This document shows positions 12,301 through 22,293 of a DNA stretch of 64,000 nt, one piece after another. Position 1 is the first letter of the stretch, and the number at the start of each line of letters is the position of its first letter. Origin of the DNA: Anaeramoeba flamelloides (taxonomy: Eukaryota; Metamonada; Anaeramoebidae); assembly GCA_027625915.1 (NCBI GenBank), contig JANTQA010000029.1, positions 1,550,001 to 1,614,000 of the forward strand. The letters are read 5' to 3'. The notes beneath the pieces were generated by a model. The model saw nothing but the letters and a program-made list of their open reading frames with translations, was not told the origin of the DNA and did not search any database. Made by a program: the position numbers and the translations under genes.

Positions 12301-14070
12301 TAATGCTATTTGATAAAAAATTGATTTTTCAGAGATATTTTGGAAGAAATTTTTGATAATTTTAAATTATATCTTTTTCAGAATTGGTTTTTCCATTAAT
12401 AAGAACAGAGTTTAAAAAAAAATTGCTTTCGAATGATTTATGAATAAACCATAAAAGTATTGGTTCTGAAAGTTATAAATTTTATGAGATGAATAGCTAA
12501 AAAAAAATGAATTTTTTCGTATTTTTTGGTTTGCTGGAGGAGTGTTCTAATTTGATGTTCTTTGGGGTGGTGAAAGGCAATACATTGGTATGTAAAGCTG
12601 ATTTAAAAGTCGGCAAATTAAAGGAAAGACAAAAAAAAAAAGAAAATACTGAAATTTTATGGAATTTTTGGTTTTTTCAGGAAAATTAAAAAAAAACATT
12701 TATTGCTACAACAACTTTTCGAAATTCTTGAAAAAAAACAAAGTTAAATTAAATCAGTTTTTTTTACCTCTTGCTCCACTTACTTTCCACTTTATATTCA
12801 ACAAAGCATTTTCATTTTGTTTATTAACAAAAAAAATATTTATGCAAAAATTCCCAAAAAATAAAAATTGATCTGTTTAACAATTGATAATAAATTAATT
12901 GTACTCATTTTTAGCTACAATTCTATTTTTTGTCAAGTTTTATTACCTATTTACAAATTATTTATGAAAATGTTGTGAAAACAAGAGTAAAAAAATAAAA
13001 AGTTATATTGCTTTAAACACTTTATTAAATCCGAACAAGTAGTCTAGAAATTTTGTTGACGTTAAAATCACAAATAAATTCTTTTTGTGAAATTATTATT
13101 CTGTTTTTGTGACTAGTTTTTGAAAAGGAAATCTCAAAAGCTACACAGGTGTAAATAAGGAATGTTGTAAAAAATAGGGTTTTTTACAATTTTAGGGATA
13201 AATAAAGAGTTCCCTGTATTTATCCAAATTTTGGTAATAGTAAATATAATATCTGATTATCTTAATAGACTAATAACAATTTTCATCAAAAAATCGTTTG
13301 GCAAACAACAATCTTTCAAATTTAAAAATAAAATCATTTTTCAAACAAAGTATTGGTATTTGCCAAACGATTTTATATTGAAAATCCCTTTGAGATCAAA
13401 AATCAAAACGGACGTTTTGTTTACTATAAATAAAATTTGGACAAATACATGGAACTCTTTATTTATCCCTAAAATTGTAAAAACTCTATTTTTTACAACA
13501 CTCCTTATTTACACTTGTGCCAAGGTAAACTTCGAATTTGGATTTGTGAAAATGTTTGACCCCAAATAAACAAATTTTTCGAAAAAACCCTTAAATCATA
13601 AATTTCAACAAGAACTCTTGGCTAAACATTCTTTTAAGTCATAAATATGTTGTTGGTTATAAAAGTAATCTGACTAAAAACATAAAATTCGGATAATCCT
13701 GAAAGTTTACAATTAAAATTTACATAATTACAATTAAAATAATCTACATTAAGGATCAGAATGAAATTGAATCAGAAATTCAATAAATTATTTTTAAATT
13801 CTTGACTGAAGTTTGGTTCGTTCAAAAAAAACAGGCTGAATATTCTAGAAAATATAAAAGGAAAAAAAAAAAAAATAAAAAAAAATAAAAATTCAACAAC
13901 TAACCTTTCTCTGCATTGTTTGGCTGTTCTTCCAGGGACTAAGAGGGATACTTGAGGCCATGACTGGCCATGGGTTTTTACTCCTTGTTTGAGAAATTGA
14001 TCTTCTTCTTTCGACCAAGATCCTTTTTTTAATTTTGGATCCAAAACCTTGAAGGGGTAAAAACAAACAC

Positions 14071-14101
<31 letters not shown>

Positions 14102-15623
14102 ATTTTTAAGGGGTGTAAATATATGCTTAAAAAAAGAAAAAGAAAATCTTGTCGGCAAAAAAAAGAAAAAATTCCAAATCAAAGTATCTCAAAATAAAAA
14201 AGAAAAAAAGAAGAAAGTTTAAAACAAAAAATACCTTTTTCCATCTATGCAAACATTGCGTCGAACTTTTATTTGGGAACAGATCTGCAACTAAATCCCA
14301 GTCTTTACCGCCAAAGTGTTTTACTGCTTTTGCAAGAATACCATCCTTTTGAGGTGTAAAAAAGGTAAATACAAAATTGAAATAAGGAGATAAAAAAGGG
14401 AATAAATGAGTAAAGAAAAATTCAACGAATTTCATCAAATTAAGAAATTTTTTGATAGTGTTTGTCAATAAAAAAACCCAGTCAGTGCCCCAAATGCATG
14501 GGAGCGAAGAAAATTAAAAATACAAGAAGGTAATCCTTTTTTAACATCAAAATATTTAATTCAATAAATAAATTTTTTGTTTTCAAAGGATTTGTAAGGT
14601 TACAAAGAGAAGAAAAGAATTAAAATGGAGGGGGGGTGTTGGAGAAAAATACAACAGTTTAACTTTTTGAGAAAAGAAAAAAAAAAAAGAAAGCCTCAAA
14701 AAGAGCTTTTCAAGAAAGGATTTTAAAAAAAAAGGAACAAAAAACAAAAATTTTAAAATAAAAAGAAGAGACAGAAAGTGTTTATTTTTCAAAAACAAAC
14801 ACACTTGAATTTTTGAAAAGAAAAATATCCCAGATGGTTTATTTAGTTCAAACAAAAAAAAAAAAAACAAATCAAAAAAAAATTGGGATTAAAAAAAAAC
14901 ACCAATAATAAATGAAATAAGAATTTCATGAATGAATTGAAGATTAAAAAAAGAGATTTTGGATGTACAGAAAGAAGGGTATGCAAGGATAAGATTTCTC
15001 GTGAAAAAAGAAAAAGAGTCAAAGGAGAATGATAAAAATGAATAAAAAACATAAAAAAAAAAGAAACTAAAATAAAAAATCTTTATGTTAATAGTGTGCT
15101 GAGTTTAAATTACCAATAAACAAAAGAAAGTGGGTTAAATAATAAAACTTACTTCTTTTTGAGACCATATTGATGTTTTGATATGCTTCACGGTTGCTAA
15201 ATCCGGCACTTCTTTAATTTTGTTGAGTAATTGTTTGATCTTTTTTTTTCGATCACTAATTAAGAAGAAATTATCAAAAAAAAAAAAAAATTTAGAATCA
15301 GAACGGGGATGGTACATTTTATAGTTAAACGATTACATTTTTTTTAAAAAAATAGAAAAAGAATATAGGAACAATGGAGAATTAATTTATCACAAAAACA
15401 AGGAACTTCTTTGCTGTTTTGGGACCAGAAAGGAGTCTTGGTTTAGTTTTCCAGAAAAGAAAAAAGAAAAATTCAAGCAGAAAAGTACTAAAAAAAATCA
15501 AAAAAAAAAAAAACAATTTTAATGCTAAAAGAACAAAAAAAGAAGGTTCAGAAAGGAAGAGTGTGTAGTTTAAAGAAGAAAAAGATATAAGAATTGAAAA
15601 TTGTGCACTTACGAAGAGGACAT
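6305..15623 (-). CDS. Three-repeat (R1R2R3) Myb transcription factor with a 5.6-kb intron
   Basis: This is a c-Myb/MYB3R-type DNA-binding protein, predicted nuclear, of 798 residues. Exons are 15613-15623, 15153-15255, 14235-14345, 13905-14047 and 6305-8333, with introns of 357, 807, 187 and 5571 bases. The 11-base first coding exon (ATGTCCTCTTC) gives M-S-S-S and splices in phase. Three Myb repeats follow with all nine tryptophans at residues 35/54/73, 86/105/124 and 137/156/175. Every intra-repeat spacing is 19 and both inter-repeat steps are 13. W124 lies just past the giant intron, whose junction splits an Arg codon (AG|A). Recognition-helix motifs include KQCRERW in R2 and DNVIKNRW in R3. 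The remaining 600 residues are low complexity: Lys/Glu-rich blocks, a GKGKEKG tract, an Asn run, a Gln-rich stretch and acidic Ser patches. It ends with TAG. The intron phases and tryptophan periodicity make the model strong. Confidence 0.9.
8867..10086 (+). mobile_element. Retroposon copy 1 (poly-A-type, about 920 bases plus a 295-base insertion)
   Basis: This copy matches the one at 11203-12103 along its whole length, starting at the same 5' sequence (TTTTATACTTTTT, then CCTTTTCCAAATTTCCC). It ends in a degenerate A-rich tail. The target-site duplication AAAATGTAAATTT occurs at 8854-8866 and 10087-10099. That pattern fits LINE-type or SINE-type retroposition. Conserved internal blocks include GAATCCAACGAATGCGATC, an imperfect tandem of about 31 bases built on GTCGAGTCG, and TTCAACACTTGGGG. 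I see no reverse transcriptase or clear Pol III boxes, so it is a non-autonomous retroposon or a retrocopied RNA. It is interrupted at 9738-10032 by a foldback element. Confidence 0.8.
9738..10032. mobile_element. Foldback repeat, AGTGCC family, inserted in retroposon copy 1
   Basis: This 295-base insertion is flanked by TA on both sides (9736-9737 and 10033-10034). It is absent from the otherwise collinear sister retroposon at about 12041-12065, which supplies the empty site. The left end is an array of 10-base units (GTGCCGTAGG, GTGCCGTAGA, GTGCC). The right end read inward is TGCCGTTAGATT, giving a short TGCCGT inverted terminus. Inside are a hairpin with CTTTTCCAGAATTGAAT arms, and repeats of AAATAAACAGAAAA and AACCTAACGAAAATCTAT. 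It has no coding capacity. Confidence 0.8.
11203..12103 (+). mobile_element. Retroposon copy 2 (poly-A-type, 0.9 kb, apparently full length)
   Basis: The element ends in CAATA followed by a run of about 15 A. It is flanked by a 21-base target-site duplication with core AGTTTTCACTTTTTTA, at 11182-11202 and 12104-12124. The first 110 bases contain a stem: ATACTTTTTACCTTTTCC at 11209 pairs with GGGAAAGGTAAAAAGTAT ending at about 11308. A second small palindrome, TGATCATGA/TCATGATCA, lies near 11335-11372. Copies 1 and 2 share most positions by eye, with several base changes and small indels. The insertion target was itself an AT-rich inverted repeat (TTCACTTTTTTAAAAC around 11154, complement around 12140). 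A related fragment occurs at about 53205-53400. Confidence 0.85.
13142..13527. mobile_element. Palindromic Tc1/mariner-like MITE (386 bases)
   Basis: Left and right arms are nearly perfect inverted copies for more than 80 bases. The left starts TACACAGGTGTAAATAAGGA and the right, read inward, starts TACCTTGGCACAAGTGTAAATAAGGA. Both continue through TTGTAAAAAATAG, TACAATTTTAGGGATAAATA and AAGAGTTCC. An inner pair built on AAAATCGTTTGGCAAA (13289 and its complement at about 13358) extends the symmetry almost to the centre. The TA at each end fits a TA target site. The long reading frame at 13231-13569 is a by-product of the palindrome and not a gene. Confidence 0.8.
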
Positions 15624-18078
15624 TAATCTTTTTTACAAGCTTTAACAAAAAATAAATATTTGGAGATTCAAATAGTAATCTAGAGGATGAACTAAGATTA
15701 GATCAATTTCAGTAACTAGTCACTTCTTTAAAATTACGATCTTGAGTGCAGTATTTATTGTATTTTTACAAATCTTTTATATATTTTTGTGAAATTTTTT
15801 ACCAAAACTAGCTTTGTTACTGATTTTGAAATTTTTTTTAAGGATAAAATTGAAAAAAAGTCCCAAGATGGGATTTTATTTGCGGGGTACACAACAGTAC
15901 CAACACTAGCTTTTTTCAAGCACATATTTTTTTTTTCTTTTTTATAGTCAGCCGAGGCAAGTCTCTAAAAAAAAAAAGTAAATAGTATTTTTAATTTTTT
16001 CTTCAAGCTGATTTGTCTCTTACAGTTATCTCTCGTTCCATTGGTGTGTGTAATTTAGTGTGAACAGTTTGATAAGTAGACAGCACTTTGTCTTTTTTTT
16101 ATTTTTTTTGTTGATGTTTGGAAAATGATGCAACCAAAAAGGAAATTCAAAGTGTGATCGTTTTATTTTTTTTTTTTTATTTTTATTTTTTATTTTATTT
16201 TTATTTTTGTTTCAAAATGGAAGCTTCCAAAACCTCACAAAGCAATTACCAAGAAAAAGTTAATCTAGTATAGGTTAAAATTTTTGCTCATTGGAATTCT
16301 TCATTTAAAGCCAACCCATTTAATATTTCCAGATAGTCAGATTTTTGTAGTTTGTTCGCTTTTGAACAATTGTAACTGATGTTCTCTTGAGAAACAAAAA
16401 AGCTTGCGCTCTGGGATACTGGGTTGTGTGTTGTTTCTTGTTTCTCACTCTTGAACTTTTGGGGTTATTTCGCAAAAGATACATAAAAAAAAGCATTTTT
16501 TATATTCAGGTGCTTTTGAAGAAGTTCCATAAGCAAGTTTTTGCTAGATTTCTTGAAAACTGTTGACACATTATGTAGTTTGTTTTGTTGGCTCTTTAAA
16601 AATGTTTTTGTTACAATTTAGGTCGACGACTCTCTTTGGAACGAACTCGAAAAAAAAACTATCACATTCTATTTTAGTTTTTTACATCAACTTCGGTTAT
16701 GAAACCATTGGCGCCCTCATTTGGGTGAAGTTGTTAATTGGATAACATTAAGTGTTGGGTTTCAAAAATATCAAAAATAACATTTTTTATTTTTTTATGA
16801 TACAACAATAATTTTGTTTGAATAACGAAGCATTGGAATTTCTACACGCCTCAGTAGAGTGATCGATTACAACCAGAATAAAAACAAAAAAATTTGTTTT
16901 CTTTTTTTTTTGTCAAAATCTGTTTTTCAAATTTTAATTCACCCTTAGAACTGGATCAAATAAAATTTGTTTTAAAAATGGGTTTGGTTTGAAAGTAACT
17001 CAATTTTCATTCACAAACACTGTTATGTGTTTGTAAAAATAAAAAATAAAAAAAATTTTTTCCAAAACAAGAGAAAAAGATTTACAACGTATTTACTCGA
17101 AAAAAAAATAAAAAAAAATTTTTTTGTAGATCTCGAAAAATTTAAAATGTTTGTAGATTGCTGAATGTTTGCATTGGCGTTAATGCGAGAAAAGTAGAAA
17201 AGATTTACTTGGAATTGTTCTTCTACGAGAACTAATTGCGATCAATAAAACAAAAGAAAGAAAAAAATCTCAAAAAATGAAAAAGATCATCAACAAAACA
17301 CATTTTCAACCTGTTACTTTATTTAAGAAGAAGTATTGATTTAAAACTGCAAAGAGGAAAGTAATTTATTAGTGAGTGCTCTGAACTTGAGTTAATTTCT
17401 TTGTGTTCTGTTTTTGTTTTTGTTTTTGTTTTGATTTTTGTTGTTGATCTTTTACTTTTTTCAGTAGGCCACACTTTTGGAATGTTTTGTGAATACTACT
17501 TATTTTTAAAAAACACGTTTTTGGTGAGAATTTTATTTGAAAGTCGATCAATTCAAGATATTATTTTTTTTCCTTTTTTTTTTGAATATGTTTTTGTTTC
17601 AAAGTATTTAATTTGTTTGATCAGAATCACACTGTTTATATTTTATAGTAAAAACACTTGGTTATTTAAGTTGTTTGGTTGTGGGTTTTGTATTTTTGTA
17701 AGAAAAAAAGTTAATTGATAAAATACTTGGCAAGAATTGAGGTTTTTTTGTTTTTGTTTGTTGTTTTGAATAGTTTTTGTAGAACGATTGTTTCTTTTAA
17801 TTTTCAACAAATCAAGAAGAGACTTTTTGATAACTTTGGTTTTATGTTGTAGTGGATATAAGAAACACTCTAATTGTTTGCTGATTTTTGTAAAATGTCG
17901 TGACTGGTATTTAAATTATAAATGGGACAAAATTTTCGCTTCCTTTTCGTTATTTTTCTTTTCCTTTACAACCAGAGCCCTCAAAGAAGTCGCACTCGTT
18001 TTGTGGTCTACCTCTATTTGAATCGATAAATAGAAAATGAAGTGAAAATTTTTTCCATTTAGAATTCAAATACCTGTA
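15624..18078. other. Unresolved region upstream of the Myb gene, less AT-biased in patches
   Basis: This 2.4-kb stretch includes the Myb promoter side. Several patches (about 16240-16480, 16560-16760, 17140-17240 and 17940-18020) have more mixed composition than the surrounding DNA. They contain short frames on both strands, for example a minus-strand frame near 18013-17910 reading IEVDHKTSATSLRALVVKEK. None shows a recognisable domain, a consistent splice chain or a conserved motif. It may be a 5' UTR, a non-coding transcript, or a diverged or decayed gene. I assign no function. Confidence 0.4.
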
Positions 18079-18341
18079 TTGAAGATTCTTGACATTTGTC
18101 GACAATTTTGTTTTTCACAATCAGCTTGAAATGATATATATAGTTTGAGCGAAAAGACACACTTCATTTATGATGACTTATTTTTAGTCTTGATTTAAAA
18201 TGGCTGATATTGGCAAAGCAAATGTATTTTTTTATTTTATTTTCCATAAATTTTCTCAAAAAATAAACAAACTTGGTGGGAATCGAACCTAGGCTAGGTG
18301 TTTCCCTAATACAATTACCAACCTGAAAAAATCTACAAAAA
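18079..18341 (-). repeat. tRNA-like (SINE-like) repeat, left outer arm
   Basis: Read on the minus strand this repeat contains an exact Pol III B-box consensus GGTTCGATTCC (18279-18289) within CCTAGGTTCGATTCCCACC, as in a tRNA T arm. AGGTTGGTAATTGTATTAGG lies upstream, in the place of a D-arm-like region. A unique body follows (CAAAGCAAATG, CTTTTCGCTCAAACTATAT, CAAATGTC). The same sequence recurs inverted at 22030-22293. Strong cloverleaf pairing is not evident, so I call it a tRNA-derived repeat and not a functional tRNA gene. Immediately adjacent on the plus strand, GTATCAGCTCAGTGTTTAGG and a GGTTCTA...TAGAACC hairpin at about 18368-18390 also look tRNA-like. Confidence 0.55.
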
Positions 18342-18887
18342 GTAGTATCAGCTCAGTGTTTAGGTTAAGGTTCTATTACACATAGAACCATTTTTAATGT
18401 TATTTATCTTTTAATAACCCTGTTTTTTTAACAAAATAATAAATCTTTATTTTTTTTTTTTTGACTGTGAAACCATAACTGTTTTAGAGTAAAAATCAAA
18501 AAATGTTTTGAAATTTTGAGATTATTTTCAACTATTTTTTTTTGATCTGATACAAGAGTGAAAATGTTTCTATAATGCACCAAACGACACTATTTTTTGT
18601 AGCCTTAATGTTTAAAAATAATTCCTGAAATTTCATACATTCATAAATAAATTAAAATATTTATTCATTTCCTCTCAATTAAAAAAAATGTAATTTTTTA
18701 CCTTGTTATTTAAAATTCTAAAAATGTAAAAATCTTATAAAAAATTTAGAATATTTTCTATATAGACATTTTAAATATGGAAGACACATGGGTGATTGTT
18801 AACAGCCAACCCAAACAAATTAAATAAAAAAATAGATTAAAAAAAAAACGAACATCACAAATTAAAAAAAGCGATTTTCCGTATATA

Positions 18888-19422
18888 TAAACCACATTCT
18901 AAAAAATTGGACACACCCAAAATCAAAAATTGACAAAAATAAAACCAATTTATAATATTTTTTCCAAACTTAATATAGAAAAACATTGGATTTGCCTAGT
19001 ATTACTGTTTTTATAATAAACTATTTTTATTCAAATAAAATAAAAAAAAAATATAAAACAAAAAAAAAAAAATGGTCTGTCCAAAATAATGAAACGAACA
19101 GAATAAAAACTCTATTGATAAATTTGTTGAAATTTCACAAAGAATTGTTGATCTATCCAATGATAAGATAACAACAACAAATTGTATATGATTTTTCAAT
19201 GTTAACTAAACTCAATACTAACCTTCTATCAACCATTGAAAACAATTTCGAGATCTAACAAAACAGATTATATAACTTGAAAAAAGGAAATGAAAACAAA
19301 AAAAATAGGACAAAAATGAAATAATTTGTAAAATCAAAATCCTTTCCAAATTGGATGTAAAGTAGGTATTTTTATTCTTTCAACTGTTTACACTGTATCC
19401 CAAATTTTTAGGAATTTAGTTA
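18888..19422. mobile_element. Non-autonomous TA-flanked DNA transposon, 535-base family, copy 1
   Basis: The left terminus is TAAACCACATTCTAAAAAAT and continues TGGACACACCC. The right terminus read inward is TAACTAAATTCCTAAAAATT. The sequence is homologous along its length to the copy at 58639-59173, sharing TTTTTCCAAACTTAATATA, GTCCAAAATAATGAAACGA and TTATTCTTTCAACTGTTTA. Both copies are about 535 bases, which suggests a defined non-autonomous family of Tc1/mariner type. A minus-free frame at 18986-19171 gives a Lys-rich peptide that might be a worn transposase helix-turn-helix remnant, but I cannot support that firmly. Confidence 0.65.
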
Positions 19423-19424
19423 AG

Positions 19425-19465
<41 letters not shown>

Positions 19466-19474
19466 TTGTTGTTT

Positions 19475-20925
19475 GTTAAAACTAGTCAATATTCTTTTCA
19501 AATATCAATTATTTTTTATAATTAACCTTTAAAGAAGATTAAAAAAATAAGTATTATAAAAAATATTAAATGAAAATTGTTTTTCTATATAAAGTAAAAC
19601 CAGTCAAACAATAAATTTTCTTAAAAATTGAAAAACTCAAATTCTTTGTGTGAACCATAAAAAAACAGCAATGTTTATTTTTATCTTAATTGAAGATCAA
19701 AAAAAATCCCAAGAGAAAAAAAATCATTTTTCAAAGATTATTTCCACTGTTCCATAACAAAATAACACCTTTTTACCAAGTAAATATCGATCTTGCAAAA
19801 AAAAATAATTGCAAATAGATTTCCCAGAAAAGAACAACCAAAAAAAAGTAACAAAAAATGTGAAAAAATGATTTCTATTTGGAAATTTGAAAATATTTCT
19901 TTCTTCTAATATCAATTCAAACTATGTAAAAACATGTAATTTATTCATAATAACTGGATAAATTTGACTGGAAAATGTCTTATATCTAATTGAACCACAA
20001 AACCCCAATTAACTTTAAAATAAAACTTTTAATATCAATTGCTATCGAAATATATAAATAAAAGTCTTTGAAAGAAAAATTTCCGATTAACAACATTATC
20101 GAAACTTATTTAAAATAATAACTAGAAAAAAAATTTTTTTCTTTTGTTCATCTTATTTTATTATTTTTCAATTGAAAATTTAAAAAATTATACCTTTTTT
20201 TTTTTTTTTTTGAAAAGTTTGTCTATAAATCAATAAATTCTTGGTTTTAATCATTTAAACACATCATATTTTACTGAAAAGAAAATTTTTTTTACATATT
20301 TTTCTCCAAAATGACAAAAAATACTTTAATAAAAAATTCATTCATTCAGTAATATATTTTGGAATCATAGAAAAAGTTTTTTTTTTTTATTATTTATTAC
20401 CAAACAATTACAATATCAATATAAACAAGTTTTCAGTCAAATTGTCCCAGTTATTATGAATAAATTACATGTTTTTACATAGTTTGAATTGATATTAGAA
20501 GAAAAAATTGATTTTGAAATTTCCAAATTGAAATCCTTTTTTTCACATTTTTCATATTTTTTTAGATATTTTTTTTAGACAAATAATTCATTTTAAAAAT
20601 TTTTTTATTGCAAGATCGACAGCCACTCGATAAAAATATGTTATTGATAACGTAAAAATTTTTCTAGGGAAAATATTTTGATTTCTATCGAAAATCTATT
20701 TGATCTTAAATAGTAAATAAAAATAAACATTGTTGTTTCACCAAATAAGAAAATAAGAATAATGGGGTTTCAATTTTTGTGAAAATCTATTGATTTAACA
20801 GTTTTCTTCCATACAGATATCAAGTATTCTTCAATACATATTCTTCAAATTATTTCTTCATTTGCTCTTCAAAGGTAATAAGAAAAAATAATTGATATTT
20901 GAAAACAATTTGTCATATTTGACCG
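19475..20925. repeat. Long inverted repeat with about 510-base arms
   Basis: The arms are 19475-19990 and about 20420-20925, with about 430 bases between them. Inverted blocks include TTCTAATATCAATTCAAACT, ATGTAAAAACATGTAATTTA, TTCATAATAACTGG, ATCGATCTTGCAA/TTGCAAGATCGA, GCAATGTTTATTTTTAT and CAAATATCAATTATTTTTT. A third, single copy of one arm lies at about 53440-53942. The arms differ by scattered substitutions and indels, so this is not a recent assembly duplication. There is no coding capacity. It may be a foldback transposon or two head-to-head insertions of one dispersed repeat. Confidence 0.75.
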
Positions 20926-21162
20926 AAACAATTATTTTCTTTATTTGTTTTTAATTTATTGGAAATAATTAAAAATAATGCTTATTTTAATTAAATGCAG
21001 TTTCCGCTTTACTATTTAAATTAAAAAAAAAACATAAAAGTATATTATTTTTAATCTAATTATAACAAAATGTAAAATATAGAAAAAAATTCTAAGGAGT
21101 TATACCAAATAGACATATTATTTATTCTATTTTTTATTTTACTAAAAAACTAAACTATTTTT

Positions 21163-21785
21163 CATAAATTTTGACTCACTTTATAATGTTAATGGGAGTT
21201 ATTTTGAGGGTTTATTCCAGTATTCTTAACAAAAAATATTTTCAAATTTTTGGATCAGAATCATTTTTTCTAATTTTTTAAATTTTTGTTTTTTTAGTTG
21301 TTTTTCTTTTGTTTTTCTTTTTCTTTGTTTTTGAAAAATTTTTTTTTTTCTTTTTTTTTCTTTTATTCTTTTTTTTCTTTTTCTTTTTTTTTCTTTTTGT
21401 TTTTTTTTAAAAAGATCATGTGGAAAATAAAAAAGAGATCTTCGAAAAGACAAATAATCACTAACAAAATTTATACTATGTAAGGTCTTTGAAAATGGAT
21501 TTAATTATTCATCAAAAATATTGTTGTTCAATTTTTTTTTAGTGAAAGTTCAGTAATAAAAAATGGGTAATGCTCATTTCAAAAATTGTGACTCACTTTT
21601 TTTTAGTTTTGGTTTTATTTTTTTTAATTTTGAATATATCAGGCTTTTATAGATTTAGAATGACTTAAAAGTGAATTACAAATCATATTTAGTTATTAAT
21701 TGTTCTTGAATACTAAAGGATATATATTTTTTTTTTCAATTTATTATTTCAGGTGAGTCATAATTTTTGAAAAAGAGTTTATATC
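21163..21785. repeat. Three copies of a TGACTCAC-containing motif and a pyrimidine tract
   Basis: The motif AAAATTTTGACTCACTTT at about 21166, TCAAAAATTGTGACTCACTT at about 21579 and its inverse AGGTGAGTCATAATTTTTGA at about 21752 recur within 620 bases. The last two could be termini of a small element of about 210 bases. Between them, 21280-21410 is an almost pure T/C tract. No gene is supported here. Confidence 0.4.
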
Positions 21786-22029
21786 AAAAAACACACGATA
21801 TCCCTTTTAAGGAGAAGTTATTAGTTTTCTAATCAGTTACCTGATTACATATTAATACATGCCAATAATAAAAATACCAATATAATAATAACCATGTTTA
21901 TATTACCAAATGGAATCTAAAAATATAGGCATTTTTTTCATTTGAATTTTATTCTCAATACGAAATATGAAATTTTTGAAAAAAATCAGGACTGAAGATA
22001 ATTTTTGTTGATTTTTGTAGATTTTTGAA

Positions 22030-22293
22030 ATTTGTAGAATTTTTCAGTGTTGTAATAAAAGTCTAAAAAACCTAGCCCAAGCTCGATCCCCACCAAGTCT
22101 ATTTATTTTTTGAGAAAATTAATCAAAAGTTAAAAATAATATACAGTGTCTTTGCTAATATCAGCGATTTTAATCCAATACTACAAATAAGTCATAATAA
22201 ATGAAGTGCCTCTTTTCGCTCAAACAATATTTATCATTTTCAAGCTGACTGTGAAATAAAAAATTTTCTACAAATGTCGAGAATCTTCAATTA
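22030..22293 (+). repeat. tRNA-like (SINE-like) repeat, right outer arm
   Basis: This is an inverted, diverged copy of 18079-18341, in plus orientation. The B-box position reads AGCTCGATCCC (22080-22090), a weaker match than the left copy. Shared blocks include CACCAAGTCTATTTATTTTT, AATCAGCGAT-type sequence, CTTTTCGCTCAAACAATAT and CAAATGTCGAGAATCTTCAA. Together the two arms enclose 3.7 kb that contains the 535-base transposon and the long inverted repeat. Confidence 0.5.

Larger units (their letters stand above)
8334..13904 (-). other. Giant (5571-base) intron 4 of the Myb gene, filled with mobile elements
   Basis: The donor is GTTAGT directly after the QCRE-AG codon part (exon end 13905). 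The acceptor is a T-rich AAATAG before ATGGAAAAATCAA (exon start 8333). The two half-codons join to AGA, restoring the second Myb repeat with correct tryptophan spacing. The intron holds two retroposon copies (8867-10086 and 11203-12103), one foldback element nested in the first, and a palindromic MITE (13142-13527). The rest is anonymous AT-rich sequence; I found no extra exon and none is needed by the domain. Confidence 0.85.

Noticed and set aside
13231-13569. 112-codon open frame on the plus strand
   Set aside because: It lies almost entirely within the palindromic MITE at 13142-13527, and its length follows from the stop-poor inverted arms. It has no domain and no context.
14583-15052. 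Several long Phe/Leu-rich frames within the second Myb intron
   Set aside because: The intron is pyrimidine-rich on the coding strand, which explains the frames. The first Myb repeat is continuous across WSQKE-DGILAK, so no exon is needed there.
17401-18021. Two hydrophobic plus-strand frames (105 and 77 codons)
   Set aside because: They consist of Phe/Leu/Val-rich sequence expected from T-rich DNA, with no conserved motif or splice structure. The region is described as unresolved instead.
18240-18400. A functional tRNA gene
   Set aside because: The B box is perfect, but I could not form a convincing acceptor stem and D arm with it, and the sequence recurs inverted 3.7 kb away as a decayed copy. 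A tRNA-derived repeat explains it better.
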